DNA of 64,000 bases from JALSNL01 sp036479585 (GTDB lineage Bacteria > Bacteroidota > Ignavibacteria > Ignavibacteriales > Melioribacteraceae). The stretch covers positions 4,030,001 through 4,094,000 of the forward strand of contig OZ245062.1 of NCBI GenBank assembly GCA_965224785.1, in the 5' to 3' direction. Position 1 is the stretch's first letter. Each line of letters starts with the position of its first letter. The notes under the pieces were generated by a model that was given only the letters and a program-made list of their open reading frames with translations, did no database searches and was not told the origin of the DNA. This document shows, piece after piece, positions 43,380 through 52,250 of this stretch. A program made the position numbers and the translations under genes.

Positions 43380-44399
43380 TCATTTAATTTCTTCTTTTTT
43401 ATCTGCATGTAATGCAAAACGACCTTTGTCCCGATCATGAACTTGTTCTTGTTTTGACCATGGCCAACCACCAAATTGAGTTTCCTTAAAATCTAAAAAA
43501 GCTTCTTCAATTTCAGATTGAGTATTCATAACAAAAGGACCATATTGCACAACGGGTTCCCCAATTGGTTTTCCTTGAAGCATTAAAAAATAAGAATCCT
43601 TGTTGCCATTAGTGATTTCTATTTCTTCACTTGGATTTAGTTCAATTATATTATTACTATTTATAGATTGGTTTTCTAAATTAATAGTATCGCCTTTGTA
43701 GAAATATAAGGCTCTATTTACTTCTCCACTTGTAGCAGGTAATTTCCAATTTGCATTCGCTTCCATTTTTATTGTAAAAATAGCAACATTATTATTTGGG
43801 TTAGATGCCCAAGAGTCGGGTGTTGGATGTGGAGAATTTACGTCATTTAAACTTCCAGCAATTATATCTATTTCCGTGATTTTACCATCTGCATCTTTCG
43901 CTTGAACTAAAGGAACCATATCTTGCCAAAGCATTTTAAAATGGGGTTCAACAAATTTGCTTGCTTTGGGTAGGTTCAACCAAACTTGAAAAATTTCCAA
44001 AGGATTTTCTTTGTCTCTATGAATTAAGGGAAACATCTCTGAATGTTGAATACCTTTTCCTGCTGTCATCCATTGAACATCTCCTGAACCAAATCTACCA
44101 GCTGCACCTAAGGAATCTGTATGATCAACAATTCCTTCTTTGTTAATGGTAATTGTTTCAAAACCTCTGTGTGGATGATATGGAAAACCAGGAATTGAGC
44201 TTCCATGGTACATTCGCCAACCGTCCTTAATTGTAAAGTCTTGCCCAATATTTCTTCCTACCAAATTTTCAGAATCTACTCCCATTTTTTCATTTCCTTT
44301 CGGATATTTATCTCTATGATAAGCACAAAACAAAAATGGATCTTTTGTTTTCCAGGGAAATCCTAGTGGTTCAATGTTTATAATTTTATTAGTAGCCAT
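43380..44399 (-). CDS. Pirin family protein
   Basis: A 339-residue bicupin. The N-terminal cupin carries the metal-binding histidines of the pirin signature, in GFPYHPHRGFETITI and GDVQWMTAGKGIQHSEMF; the C-terminal domain ends in MNTQSEIEEAFLDF with the usual GPFVMNT. Pirins range from quercetinase-like dioxygenases to redox-dependent regulators, and this one cannot be placed more closely. It lies between a TMEM175 channel gene and the YjdI-like gene on the same strand. Confidence 0.92.
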   Translation of the reverse strand: MATNKIINIEPLGFPWKTKDPFLFCAYHRDKYPKGNEKMGVDSENLVGRNIGQDFTIKDGWRMYHGSSIPGFPYHPHRGFETITINKEGIVDHTDSLGAAGRFGSGDVQWMTAGKGIQHSEMFPLIHRDKENPLEIFQVWLNLPKASKFVEPHFKMLWQDMVPLVQAKDADGKITEIDIIAGSLNDVNSPHPTPDSWASNPNNNVAIFTIKMEANANWKLPATSGEVNRALYFYKGDTINLENQSINSNNIIELNPSEEIEITNGNKDSYFLMLQGKPIGEPVVQYGPFVMNTQSEIEEAFLDFKETQFGGWPWSKQEQVHDRDKGRFALHADKKEEIK

Positions 44400-44419
44400 A
44401 ATTCTATTATTATTTTAAT

Positions 44420-44989
44420 TTAAATGTTTTTTTCGATTTGTTTATCAGGAATAAACCAAGCTATTGCCACAGTTATATAACACACAATTGCAGCACCGGA
44501 ATAATACAATGACAAAACAATTCCCAATACATAAATTGCAATTGAAAGTTTACCTTTTAGTCCTGATTCAATTACTTTATGTATAGCAGCATTTTTTTCA
44601 TGATTATTCAAAATTACATTTTGCAGAATAAAATATGCAATTCCACTCATTAATAAAACTATTCCATAAAGAGTAACTGGAGCAGACGATTGATAGTTTT
44701 CCCCTATCCAAGATGTTGTAAAAGGAATAAGCGATAACCAAAAAAGTAGATGTAAATTTGCCCAAAGAATTTGTCCATTTACTTTTTCACTAATTTGAAA
44801 TAGATGATGGTGATTATTCCAGTATATACCTATATAAACAAAGCTTACTAGGTAGCTTAAAAAAACTGGGATTTTGGGAATAAGAGAACTAAAGTCAGTT
44901 TCTTCAGGTACTTTTAATTCTAAAACCATTATTGTAATAATAATTGCGAGTACACCATCACTAAAAGCTTCTAGTCTATTTGTTTTCAT
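44420..44989 (-). CDS. TMEM175 family potassium channel protein (DUF1211)
   Basis: A 189-residue membrane protein starting MKTNRLEAFSDGVLAIIITI, with the R-x-x-x-F-S-D motif on the first helix that marks TMEM175-type potassium channels. Further helices follow (VFLSYLVSFVYIGIYW, LHLLFWLSLIPFTTSW, VTLYGIVLLMSGIAYFIL and a C-terminal pair). Bacterial members are ~200 residues with six helices and form tetramers. It is the first gene of the minus-strand group and shares its upstream region with the divergent Cys-rich protein gene. Confidence 0.9.
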   Translation of the reverse strand: MKTNRLEAFSDGVLAIIITIMVLELKVPEETDFSSLIPKIPVFLSYLVSFVYIGIYWNNHHHLFQISEKVNGQILWANLHLLFWLSLIPFTTSWIGENYQSSAPVTLYGIVLLMSGIAYFILQNVILNNHEKNAAIHKVIESGLKGKLSIAIYVLGIVLSLYYSGAAIVCYITVAIAWFIPDKQIEKNI

Positions 44990-45070
44990 AATTATTGTTT
45001 ATTTACAAAATAGTAATTTTATAATGGATTTCATATCCTTTTTTATAATTATATAATATCAGTTTATAAA

Positions 45071-45101
45071 ATTGTATAACAACTTTTTATTATTGTATAA
45101 C
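45071..45101 (+). promoter_or_regulatory. Candidate AraC-type operator upstream of the Cus-like operon
   Basis: Perfect 10-bp direct repeat ATTGTATAAC at 45071-45080 and 45092-45101, start-to-start distance 21 bp. The core TATAAC, the 21-bp step, the following bases (A after the first copy, G after the second) and the distance to the start codon (59 bp) all match the pair in front of copZ. It lies in the divergent region between the TMEM175 gene and the Cys-rich gene, so it may serve both. Confidence 0.65.
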
Positions 45102-45160
45102 GTGATAAAACATCCGATAATTATATTAACTTAGTAAAATGAGAATTATAAATTATTACA

Positions 45161-45604
45161 ATGAACAAAACACTAAAAATATCACAAGGTGTTAGAAGGA
45201 AAGTTGCTTTGGTTTTGCTAATCAATTTTCTTTTTTCAACAATATATCTTGCTCTTCCGCAAGAGAGTTGCAATGGTATGTGTGATCTTGACATAAATGT
45301 ACACACGTGTTCAACTATGGAAGTTGAAAAAAACTGTTGCGAAATGATGGGTATGAATACGAGTAAAACTTCTTCTTGTGATATGGAAATTTCTGATGTT
45401 ACTTGTGATTATGAAATTAGCATTCTCACTAATTCCACATTTATTGTTCCTAAAATTATTGATTCAAAAATAGAATTAGCAACTATATCAATTCTAGACT
45501 CTGACATTAACAATAACTTCATTAATAGTTTTATACTGTTTAATGATGTTACTCCAAAAATAAATCCCCCAATTTACTTATCTGTTTCATCCTTTTTAAT
45601 TTGA
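45161..45604 (+). CDS. Exported Cys/Met-rich protein, possible copper binder
   Basis: I do not recognise this 147-residue protein. A hydrophobic N-terminal segment (KVALVLLINFLFSTIYLALP) should export or anchor it. The part after it is rich in Cys and Met: ESCNGMCDLDINVHTCSTME, KNCCEMMGMNTSKTSSCDME and VTCDYE, a composition suited to binding soft metals such as Cu(I). The C-terminal ~65 residues lack cysteines. It is the first gene downstream of the putative copper operator and precedes the efflux system, so a role in periplasmic copper capture is inferred, not shown. Confidence 0.65.
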   Translation: MNKTLKISQGVRRKVALVLLINFLFSTIYLALPQESCNGMCDLDINVHTCSTMEVEKNCCEMMGMNTSKTSSCDMEISDVTCDYEISILTNSTFIVPKIIDSKIELATISILDSDINNNFINSFILFNDVTPKINPPIYLSVSSFLI

Positions 45605-45730
45605 TTTAAAACCTTTCTAATCAAGATTACTGCAAGAGCAGTAGTTGCTGATGAACTGTATTTATATGATATAGTTTGTCTATCTTTTATAAAAATAATT
45701 TACTCGTAAAATAATTTTCTTGAGGAAAGA

Positions 45731-46999
45731 ATGAACTTAAAACAAAGTTTGTTGATTTTAATATCTCTTATGTTATTCGGAAATATTTCAGCACAACATA
45801 AAAATGAAACTCTTACTGATTTAATTAATGAAGCAATTAGAGTTAGTCCTAAAATAAAAATGTTGGAATATAAATTAAAAGTTGCCGAATCAAGAATTGA
45901 ACAGAACACAAATCTTCCTGACCCGATGCTAACTTTGGGCTTAATGAATATGCCAACAAATACTTTTTCTTTTACTCAAGAACCTATGACTGGCAAGGTT
46001 ATTGGGCTTTCACAGGCAATACCTTTCCCAGGAGGATTAAGTGCTAAAGCTAAAGTAAAAGCTGTAGATACTTTAATTGTGAATGAAGAATTAAAAGATT
46101 ATAAAAACGAAATAAGCAAAACGGTTTCTACTCTTTACTACAACCTAATATTTGTTAGAGAAGAAATTAAGTTAACTAATGAAAGTAAAAATTTACTTAG
46201 CAGCATTTTAGAAGTTGTAAAAAGTAAGTACGAGGTTTCTAAAGCAAGTATGCAAAACATTATTAAAGTTAACGTTCAACAAACTCGCATTCAAGATAAG
46301 ATTGAAATTTTGAAAGGCAAAGAAAACTCTATAGTGGCTGAATTAAATGCTTTTCTTTTACGAGACATAGAAACTTCCATTTTTGTTGAGGATGTTTTAG
46401 CAACGGAATTCAATTTAGTTTCCAATAAGGAACTAATAGAAATAGCAAAAGAAAATCGTCCAATTCTAAAAGGTATTAAACTCTCAAATCGTAAATCAAA
46501 ATTAATGGAAGAGCAAGCAGAGTATGAGTTTTATCCTAATTTTAATTTTGGTGTTCAATACTCCCAAAGAGATTACAACAATTTTACGGGTATTGATTTC
46601 TCGGATTTCTTATCTGTGGTAGTTGGTATTATATTACCAATAAATTATGGCGGAAAGAAAACTGCAAAAATAAATGAAGCTAAATTTTTACAAAATTTTT
46701 ACCAAGAAAAATTCAATGAATCTGTTCAAGAGCTAAACAGTTCAATCGGTAAAACTATTTCTAAACTTTCAGAACTTCAAAACAGAGAAATATTATTTTC
46801 CAAAACTCTTGTCGTCCAAACAGAGCAGTCGTTTCGTATAGCTTTGTCCGATTACCAAGTTGGCAAAATAGATTTTGTAAATGTGATTGATGCAGAAAGA
46901 GAAATATTAAACGTAAAAACTGAGTTGTTAAAAATTCAAACTGACTATAAAGTAAATATAGCTGAATTAGAGTTTTTAGTTGGGAGAAAACTCAATTAA
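45731..46999 (+). CDS. TolC-family outer-membrane efflux protein (CusC-like)
   Basis: A 422-residue outer-membrane channel of the TolC family with a signal peptide (MNLKQSLLILISLMLFGNIS, cut near SAQ). The sequence shows the two repeated long helical segments: LINEAIRVSPKIKMLEYKLK in the first half and LIEIAKENRPILKGIKLSNR in the second, and the LPDPMLTLGLMNMP stretch usual in Cus/Czc-type members. A GAGGAAAG ribosome-binding site precedes the ATG. It forms the outer part of the RND system with the adaptor and pump genes that follow. Confidence 0.9.
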   Translation: MNLKQSLLILISLMLFGNISAQHKNETLTDLINEAIRVSPKIKMLEYKLKVAESRIEQNTNLPDPMLTLGLMNMPTNTFSFTQEPMTGKVIGLSQAIPFPGGLSAKAKVKAVDTLIVNEELKDYKNEISKTVSTLYYNLIFVREEIKLTNESKNLLSSILEVVKSKYEVSKASMQNIIKVNVQQTRIQDKIEILKGKENSIVAELNAFLLRDIETSIFVEDVLATEFNLVSNKELIEIAKENRPILKGIKLSNRKSKLMEEQAEYEFYPNFNFGVQYSQRDYNNFTGIDFSDFLSVVVGIILPINYGGKKTAKINEAKFLQNFYQEKFNESVQELNSSIGKTISKLSELQNREILFSKTLVVQTEQSFRIALSDYQVGKIDFVNVIDAEREILNVKTELLKIQTDYKVNIAELEFLVGRKLN

Positions 47000-47010
47000 A
47001 AATAGAATAT

Positions 47011-47095
47011 GTCATTCCCAACTTGATTGGGAATCCAGGCAATACCAAATAAATGTATTTCGGATTATCCCGAAAGCTTTCGGGACGGTAATGAC
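47011..47095. repeat. Palindromic repeat family C, copy 2
   Basis: An 85-bp element from GTCATTCCCAACTTG to CGGTAATGAC, containing GGGAATCC and the 16-bp palindrome CCCGAAAGCTTTCGGG. It lies between the TolC-like and adaptor genes, inside the efflux operon. Confidence 0.85.
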
Positions 47096-47188
47096 AAAAT
47101 TAGATAATTATATGCTCAGTTTTAAATAATCACTAAGATATAATCCGGCTTCGTAAAAACAACTTAGCCGCGACAAGGGAGAAATAAA

Positions 47189-48787
47189 ATGAAAAATAAA
47201 TTAATAATATATCTACTGCTATTGATTGTTGGTGGAATGCTAGGAGCTGGAATTCTTTATTTGTTTGATAGCAATTCCAATGTAGATACGCATCAACATT
47301 CAACTGAGGAGCAATTATACTCTTGCGGAATGCATCCAAACATTATTGAAAAAGAATCTGGGACTTGTCCAATTTGCGGAATGAATCTTACTCCCATCAA
47401 AAGTAAAAAAAACAATAGTGGGAACACTTCAGGTGAAAGAAAAATTATTTATTGGCGAGCTCCAATGAATCCAAATGAAGTATATGATGAACCGGGAAAA
47501 TCTCAAATGGGAATGGATTTAGTCCCAGTATATGAAAACGAAGAAAGTGAAGCTGGAGTTGTTACTATTGATGGTTCTGTCTTGCAAAGTATGAATGTGA
47601 AGATGGAACAAGTTAAAAATAGAAGTTCCAATTCGGTTATTTATACAAACGGAATTATCTCAACCGATGAAAGAAAAGAGTATATCGTTACATCAAAGAT
47701 ATCAGGATGGATTGAAAAACTTTACGTGAATTATGAAGGACAAAAAGTGCAAAAGGGTCAAAAACTTCTTGAAATATATTCGCCTGAACTTGTAACAGCA
47801 CAACAAGAGCTTATAACTGCATTGCAGTATAAGGAAAATATGACCAACGGAACTGGAGAGGAGTTAGTAAAAAATGCAATTAGAAAATTAGAATTATTTG
47901 ATATAAGCAAAACTGAAATTGACAAAATTATAGAACTTAAAAAAGTTAAAAAGTACCTACCACTTTATGCACAACACAGCGGAACTGTTCTTAATAAATA
48001 TATTGCTGAAGGCGAAAATATTTCTTCTAACAAACAATTATTAATAATTTCTGATTTACGAAATCTTTGGCTTAAGGCAGATATTTATGAAAACGAAATA
48101 GCTCAAGTAAAAATTGGTTCAACTGCTGAGATTACTTTCAACTTTAAACCCGGACAAATATTTAAAGGAAAAGTTTCCTTTATTTATCCAACTGTTGATC
48201 CAACTGCAAGAACAGTAACTGTACGCATTGAACTTAAAAACATAAATGATGAATTAAAACCTGCAATGTTTGGGAATGTAAAAATTATAAGTGAGCAAGA
48301 AAGCAATTCAGAACTACCTTCAGTTCCCGAAACAGCAATAATAAGAAGTGGAAGAAAAAATATAGTGGTTCGTTCAATAGGTGATGGAAAATTTTTACCG
48401 ATTGAAGTTCAGTTAGGTCAATACTCAGATGGCTACTACCAAATATTAAACGGAATTAAAGTGAATGATATAATTGTTACTTCCGGTCAATTTATGATTG
48501 ACTCAGAAAGTAACCTTCGTTCAGCAATAAATTTATTCTCGTCTTCAGAATCAGAACACTCAACTCATATCAATACTGACAAAACGCCTACTATAGTTAG
48601 GCAAGGTGTTGTTGATGTTAAATCCATTGATAAAAATGGAAATGGAAAAGTTTATGAGTGCCCAATGGATTGGAATGTGATTTCAGACGAAGATGGAAGA
48701 TGCCCAATCTGCAATATGTTTTTGAAAGAATATACAATTGAAGAAACGAAAAAGAATCTCATTGCAAACGGTTATAAAGTTAAATAG
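47189..48787 (+). CDS. cusB: RND periplasmic adaptor with three heavy-metal-binding segments (CusB-like)
   Basis: A 532-residue membrane fusion protein. After an N-terminal signal anchor (LIIYLLLLIVGGMLGAGILY) come a Cys-type heavy-metal-binding segment (CGMHPN ... CPICGMNL), then a Cys-free one with MNPNEVYDEPGKSQMGMDLV, as found in CusB. The adaptor core has the lipoyl/hairpin part (VQKGQKLLEIYSPELVTAQQ) and beta-barrel (LWLKADIYENEIAQVKIG, PTVDPTARTVTVRIEL). A third segment at the C-terminus has YECPMDW and CPICNMFL. It links CusA to the outer-membrane channel. The stop codon touches a MITE-like repeat. Confidence 0.9.
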   Translation: MKNKLIIYLLLLIVGGMLGAGILYLFDSNSNVDTHQHSTEEQLYSCGMHPNIIEKESGTCPICGMNLTPIKSKKNNSGNTSGERKIIYWRAPMNPNEVYDEPGKSQMGMDLVPVYENEESEAGVVTIDGSVLQSMNVKMEQVKNRSSNSVIYTNGIISTDERKEYIVTSKISGWIEKLYVNYEGQKVQKGQKLLEIYSPELVTAQQELITALQYKENMTNGTGEELVKNAIRKLELFDISKTEIDKIIELKKVKKYLPLYAQHSGTVLNKYIAEGENISSNKQLLIISDLRNLWLKADIYENEIAQVKIGSTAEITFNFKPGQIFKGKVSFIYPTVDPTARTVTVRIELKNINDELKPAMFGNVKIISEQESNSELPSVPETAIIRSGRKNIVVRSIGDGKFLPIEVQLGQYSDGYYQILNGIKVNDIIVTSGQFMIDSESNLRSAINLFSSSESEHSTHINTDKTPTIVRQGVVDVKSIDKNGNGKVYECPMDWNVISDEDGRCPICNMFLKEYTIEETKKNLIANGYKVK

Positions 48788-48955
48788 GAACGCAGATTTT
48801 TATGATAATTATGATTTATTAAGATTAAAGACTTTGGAGCTTTTGGATAATGAGTTAGTCCGGCACAAAAACTAAAGGAATGATAATCAAAAATAAGTTA
48901 TTCAAAGACTTCTTTTATCATAGCTAATCTTAATAATCATAACGATCTGTGTTCC
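48787..48955. repeat. MITE-like element with GxxExxY-type ends
   Basis: A 169-bp unit with inverted ends: GGAACGCAGATTTTTATGAT on the left and, read from the right, GGAACACAGATCGTTATGAT; each end continues with TTATTAAGATTA. The ends match those of the GxxExxY element at 34871-35344, but no gene is inside. The centre (about 48830-48917) instead carries sequence similar to the right half of the repeat at 1001-1131, so it may be a nested insertion. Confidence 0.75.
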
Positions 48956-48974
48956 ATTTTTTTAGGAGAATATT

Positions 48975-51900
48975 ATGACAACATCAGAAAATCAAAATGA
49001 CGGATTTATCGCTAAGATCATTGAATGGTCTATTAAAAATAAAGTGATGGTAATCATCATAACACTTGTTCTAATTGCCGGAGGAATTTTTTCTTTACAA
49101 AATATTCCAGTTGATGCACAACCGGACTTGAGCGATGTACAAGTAATAATTTTCACAGACTATTCCGGTCAAGGTCCGCAAATAGTTGAAGATCAAGTTA
49201 CATATCCTATGACAACCAAAATGCTTTCCGTCCCTTTTGCAAAAGTGGTTCGTGGATATTCTTTTTTCGGTTACTCGATGGTCTATATAATTTTTGAAGA
49301 TGGCACAGATATTTACTGGGCAAGGAGTAGAGTTCTTGAATATTTAAGTTCACTAAAAAAAGATTTACCGGAAGGAGTCTCTCCTACTTTAGGACCTGAT
49401 GCAACTGGGCTGGGCTGGGTCTATCAGTATGTTTTGCAATCCGATAAACACGACCTTCAAGAGCTACGTTCAATTCAAGATTGGTTTTTAAGATATGAAC
49501 TTTCAGCACTCAAAGGAGTTTCGGAAGTAGCGAGCATTGGCGGATTTGTGAAACAGTACCAAGTAAATGTTGATCCAAACAAACTTGCTTCTTTTGGAAT
49601 ACCGCTTAGCAAAGTTAAATCTGCAATTAAAAAAAGTAACAACGATGTTGGCGGAAGACTTTTAGAGATAAGCGAAATGGAATTTATGGTTCGCGGACTT
49701 GGGTACATAACCGGTGTTGAAGATTTGAAAACAATTGCAATTGGTTATTCTCCCAAAACCGGCAATCCAATTTATTTAGAAAACGTTGCAACAATTGATA
49801 TTGGGCCGGAACTAAGAAGAGGGCTTGCTGATTGGAATGGAGAAGGAGAAACAGTTGGTGGAATAATTGTTATGCGTTATGGAGAAAATGCTCTTGAAGT
49901 AATCAACAGAGTTAAGGAACGATTGGATGAATTGAAAAGTTCTTTGCCGGAAGGCGTTGAAATAATTACATCTTACGATAGGTCGGGATTAATAAATGCA
50001 GCTATTGACAATCTTATAAATACGCTAACAGAAGAAAGTATTATAGTTGCAATTATTATTATACTTTTCTTAATGCACGTCCGAAGCTCGCTTGTTGCAA
50101 TATTTACATTACCCGTTGCTGTGCTTGCCGCCTATGTTATTATGTACTATCAAGGAATTAATGCAAACATAATGTCGTTAGGAGGAATTGCAATTGCAAT
50201 TGGAGCAATGGTGGACGCTGCAATAGTTATGGTTGAGAATGCACACACACACATAGCAAATGAACAAGAACTTCCTGCTGAAAAAAGAAAGCCACATTGG
50301 GAAACGATTTTAGATTCGGCAAAGGAAGTTGGTCCTTCAATTTTTTATTCACTCTTGGTTATTACAGTTTCTTTTTTACCGGTCTTTGCTTTGGAGCAGC
50401 AAGAAGGGAGACTTTTCAAACCGCTTGCTTTTACAAAAACATACTCAATGGGAGCTGCAGCAATTCTTGCAATAACAATTGTTCCTGTTCTTCTTGGTTT
50501 TTTTGTGAGAGGTAAAATGAAAACGGAAGAACAAAATCCAATTACAAAAATTTTGACAAAAGTTTATCATCCAGTTGTAGATTTTGTAATGAACAAAAGA
50601 TGGTTCGTTATAGGTTCGGCAGTTGTAATTATGGCTCTAACAGTTATTCCGTATTCACGATTAGGCTCTGAATTTATGCCACCACTTTACGAAGGTGATT
50701 TACTTTATATGCCAACAACTTTACCCGGAGTTTCTATAACAAAAGCAAAAGAAATTCTTCAACAAACCGATAGAATAATTAAATCTTTCCCAGAAGTTAA
50801 ATCTGTGTTTGGTAAAATTGGAAGAGCAGAAACTGCAACCGACCCAGCGCCTATCTCAATGTTGGAAACAACCATACAGCTTAAGCCAAGAGATGAATGG
50901 CGACCTGGCGTTACACCGGAAAGCTTAGTGGAAGAATTAAATTCAGCAATTCAATTTCCCGGCTTAACAAATGCTTGGACAATGCCGATAAAAACCAGAG
51001 TTGATATGCTTGCAACCGGAATTAAAACTCCTGTTGGAATTAAAATTGGAGGACCAGACCTTGAGGTTCTTCAACAAATTGGAAAAGAGATTGAACAGGT
51101 TGCCAAAACAATAAAGGGAACAAGGTCGGCTTATGCAGAAAGGTCTGTCGGTGGAAATTATATTGATTTTAATATTAACCGAAAAGCTATTGCAAGATAT
51201 GGATTAACTATAGATGATGTTCAAGATGTTATAATGTCTGCCATCGGTGGAATGAACATAACTCAAACAGTTGAAGGGTTGGAACGTTATCCAGTTAATC
51301 TAAGATACCAAAGAGACTTCCGAAACAATATAGAAGAGTTGAAAAGAGTCAGAGTTCCAATACGAAATGGAGGAAATGTTCTTCTGTCTGAACTTACAAA
51401 TCTTGAAATTAAAAAAGGTCCGCCGACAATAAAATCTGAGAACGCAAGACCAAACGCCTGGGTATATATAGACATTAAGGATATTGATGTTGGAACGTAT
51501 GTAGAAAATGCAAAAAAAATAATTGCAGAAAAAGTAAAAATTCCAACTGGCTATTCTCTTATTTGGAGCGGACAGTATGAGTATATGGAACGCTCAAGTC
51601 AACGGCTTGCAATGGTTATTCCTATTACGCTGCTCATTGTTATTCTGTTACTCTACATAAATACAAAGTCTTGGGTTAAGACTGGCATCGTTTTGTTAGC
51701 TCTTCCATTCTCTATGGTTGGGGCAATTTGGTTTTTATACCTTGCCGGTTACAATATGAGTGTGGCTGTTTGGGTTGGTATTATTGCACTGCTGGGAGTT
51801 GATGCTGAGACTGGAGTTATTATGCTTCTATACCTTGACTTAGCTTATGAGAAATTTAAGAAAAAAGGAATGCTAAATTCTTTATCAGGATTAAGAGAAG

Positions 51901-52151
51901 CAATTTTTGAAGGAGCAGTAAAAAGAATTCGCCCAAAGATGATGACGGTTTTGACAACTATGCTGGGACTACTACCAATATTGATTGGAACCGGAATTGG
52001 TTCAGACGTTATGAAAAGAATTGCAGCACCAATGGTTGGAGGAATTGTAACAAGTTTTCTAATGGAACTGACTGTTTATCCCGCTATATTTTATATAATT
52101 AAGAAAAGGGAAATGATAAAAGAGAATAGTGCTTTAGCATTAGAAAAATAA
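48975..52151 (+). CDS. cusA: RND copper/silver efflux pump
   Basis: A 1058-residue inner-membrane pump of the heavy-metal RND (HME) family. The start has the family segment IPVDAQPDLSDVQVI, followed by VRGYSFFGYSMVYIIFEDGT and LGPDATGLGWVYQYVL, close to E. coli CusA rather than CzcA. Twelve membrane helices are arranged in two sets; the fourth carries GAMVDAAIVMVENAH with the proton-relay Asp residues, and GVDAETGVIMLLYLDLAY in the second half matches. It exports monovalent copper or silver with the adaptor and channel encoded upstream. An AGGAGAAT ribosome-binding site lies at the end of the upstream repeat. Confidence 0.95.
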   Translation: MTTSENQNDGFIAKIIEWSIKNKVMVIIITLVLIAGGIFSLQNIPVDAQPDLSDVQVIIFTDYSGQGPQIVEDQVTYPMTTKMLSVPFAKVVRGYSFFGYSMVYIIFEDGTDIYWARSRVLEYLSSLKKDLPEGVSPTLGPDATGLGWVYQYVLQSDKHDLQELRSIQDWFLRYELSALKGVSEVASIGGFVKQYQVNVDPNKLASFGIPLSKVKSAIKKSNNDVGGRLLEISEMEFMVRGLGYITGVEDLKTIAIGYSPKTGNPIYLENVATIDIGPELRRGLADWNGEGETVGGIIVMRYGENALEVINRVKERLDELKSSLPEGVEIITSYDRSGLINAAIDNLINTLTEESIIVAIIIILFLMHVRSSLVAIFTLPVAVLAAYVIMYYQGINANIMSLGGIAIAIGAMVDAAIVMVENAHTHIANEQELPAEKRKPHWETILDSAKEVGPSIFYSLLVITVSFLPVFALEQQEGRLFKPLAFTKTYSMGAAAILAITIVPVLLGFFVRGKMKTEEQNPITKILTKVYHPVVDFVMNKRWFVIGSAVVIMALTVIPYSRLGSEFMPPLYEGDLLYMPTTLPGVSITKAKEILQQTDRIIKSFPEVKSVFGKIGRAETATDPAPISMLETTIQLKPRDEWRPGVTPESLVEELNSAIQFPGLTNAWTMPIKTRVDMLATGIKTPVGIKIGGPDLEVLQQIGKEIEQVAKTIKGTRSAYAERSVGGNYIDFNINRKAIARYGLTIDDVQDVIMSAIGGMNITQTVEGLERYPVNLRYQRDFRNNIEELKRVRVPIRNGGNVLLSELTNLEIKKGPPTIKSENARPNAWVYIDIKDIDVGTYVENAKKIIAEKVKIPTGYSLIWSGQYEYMERSSQRLAMVIPITLLIVILLLYINTKSWVKTGIVLLALPFSMVGAIWFLYLAGYNMSVAVWVGIIALLGVDAETGVIMLLYLDLAYEKFKKKGMLNSLSGLREAIFEGAVKRIRPKMMTVLTTMLGLLPILIGTGIGSDVMKRIAAPMVGGIVTSFLMELTVYPAIFYIIKKREMIKENSALALEK

Positions 52152-52250
52152 TTAGATATTGTACAAATATTTAAACAATTGTTTCAAAATGAAAAATTGC
52201 TTTTGTAAATTTGTAGTAATAATTGAACAATAAATTTACCAGGAGATAAA

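Noticed and set aside
45628..45643. TACTGC-AAGA-GCAGTA hairpin as a terminator between the Cys-rich and TolC-like genes
   Set aside because: Only six base pairs and no T-run follows, so it was not listed.
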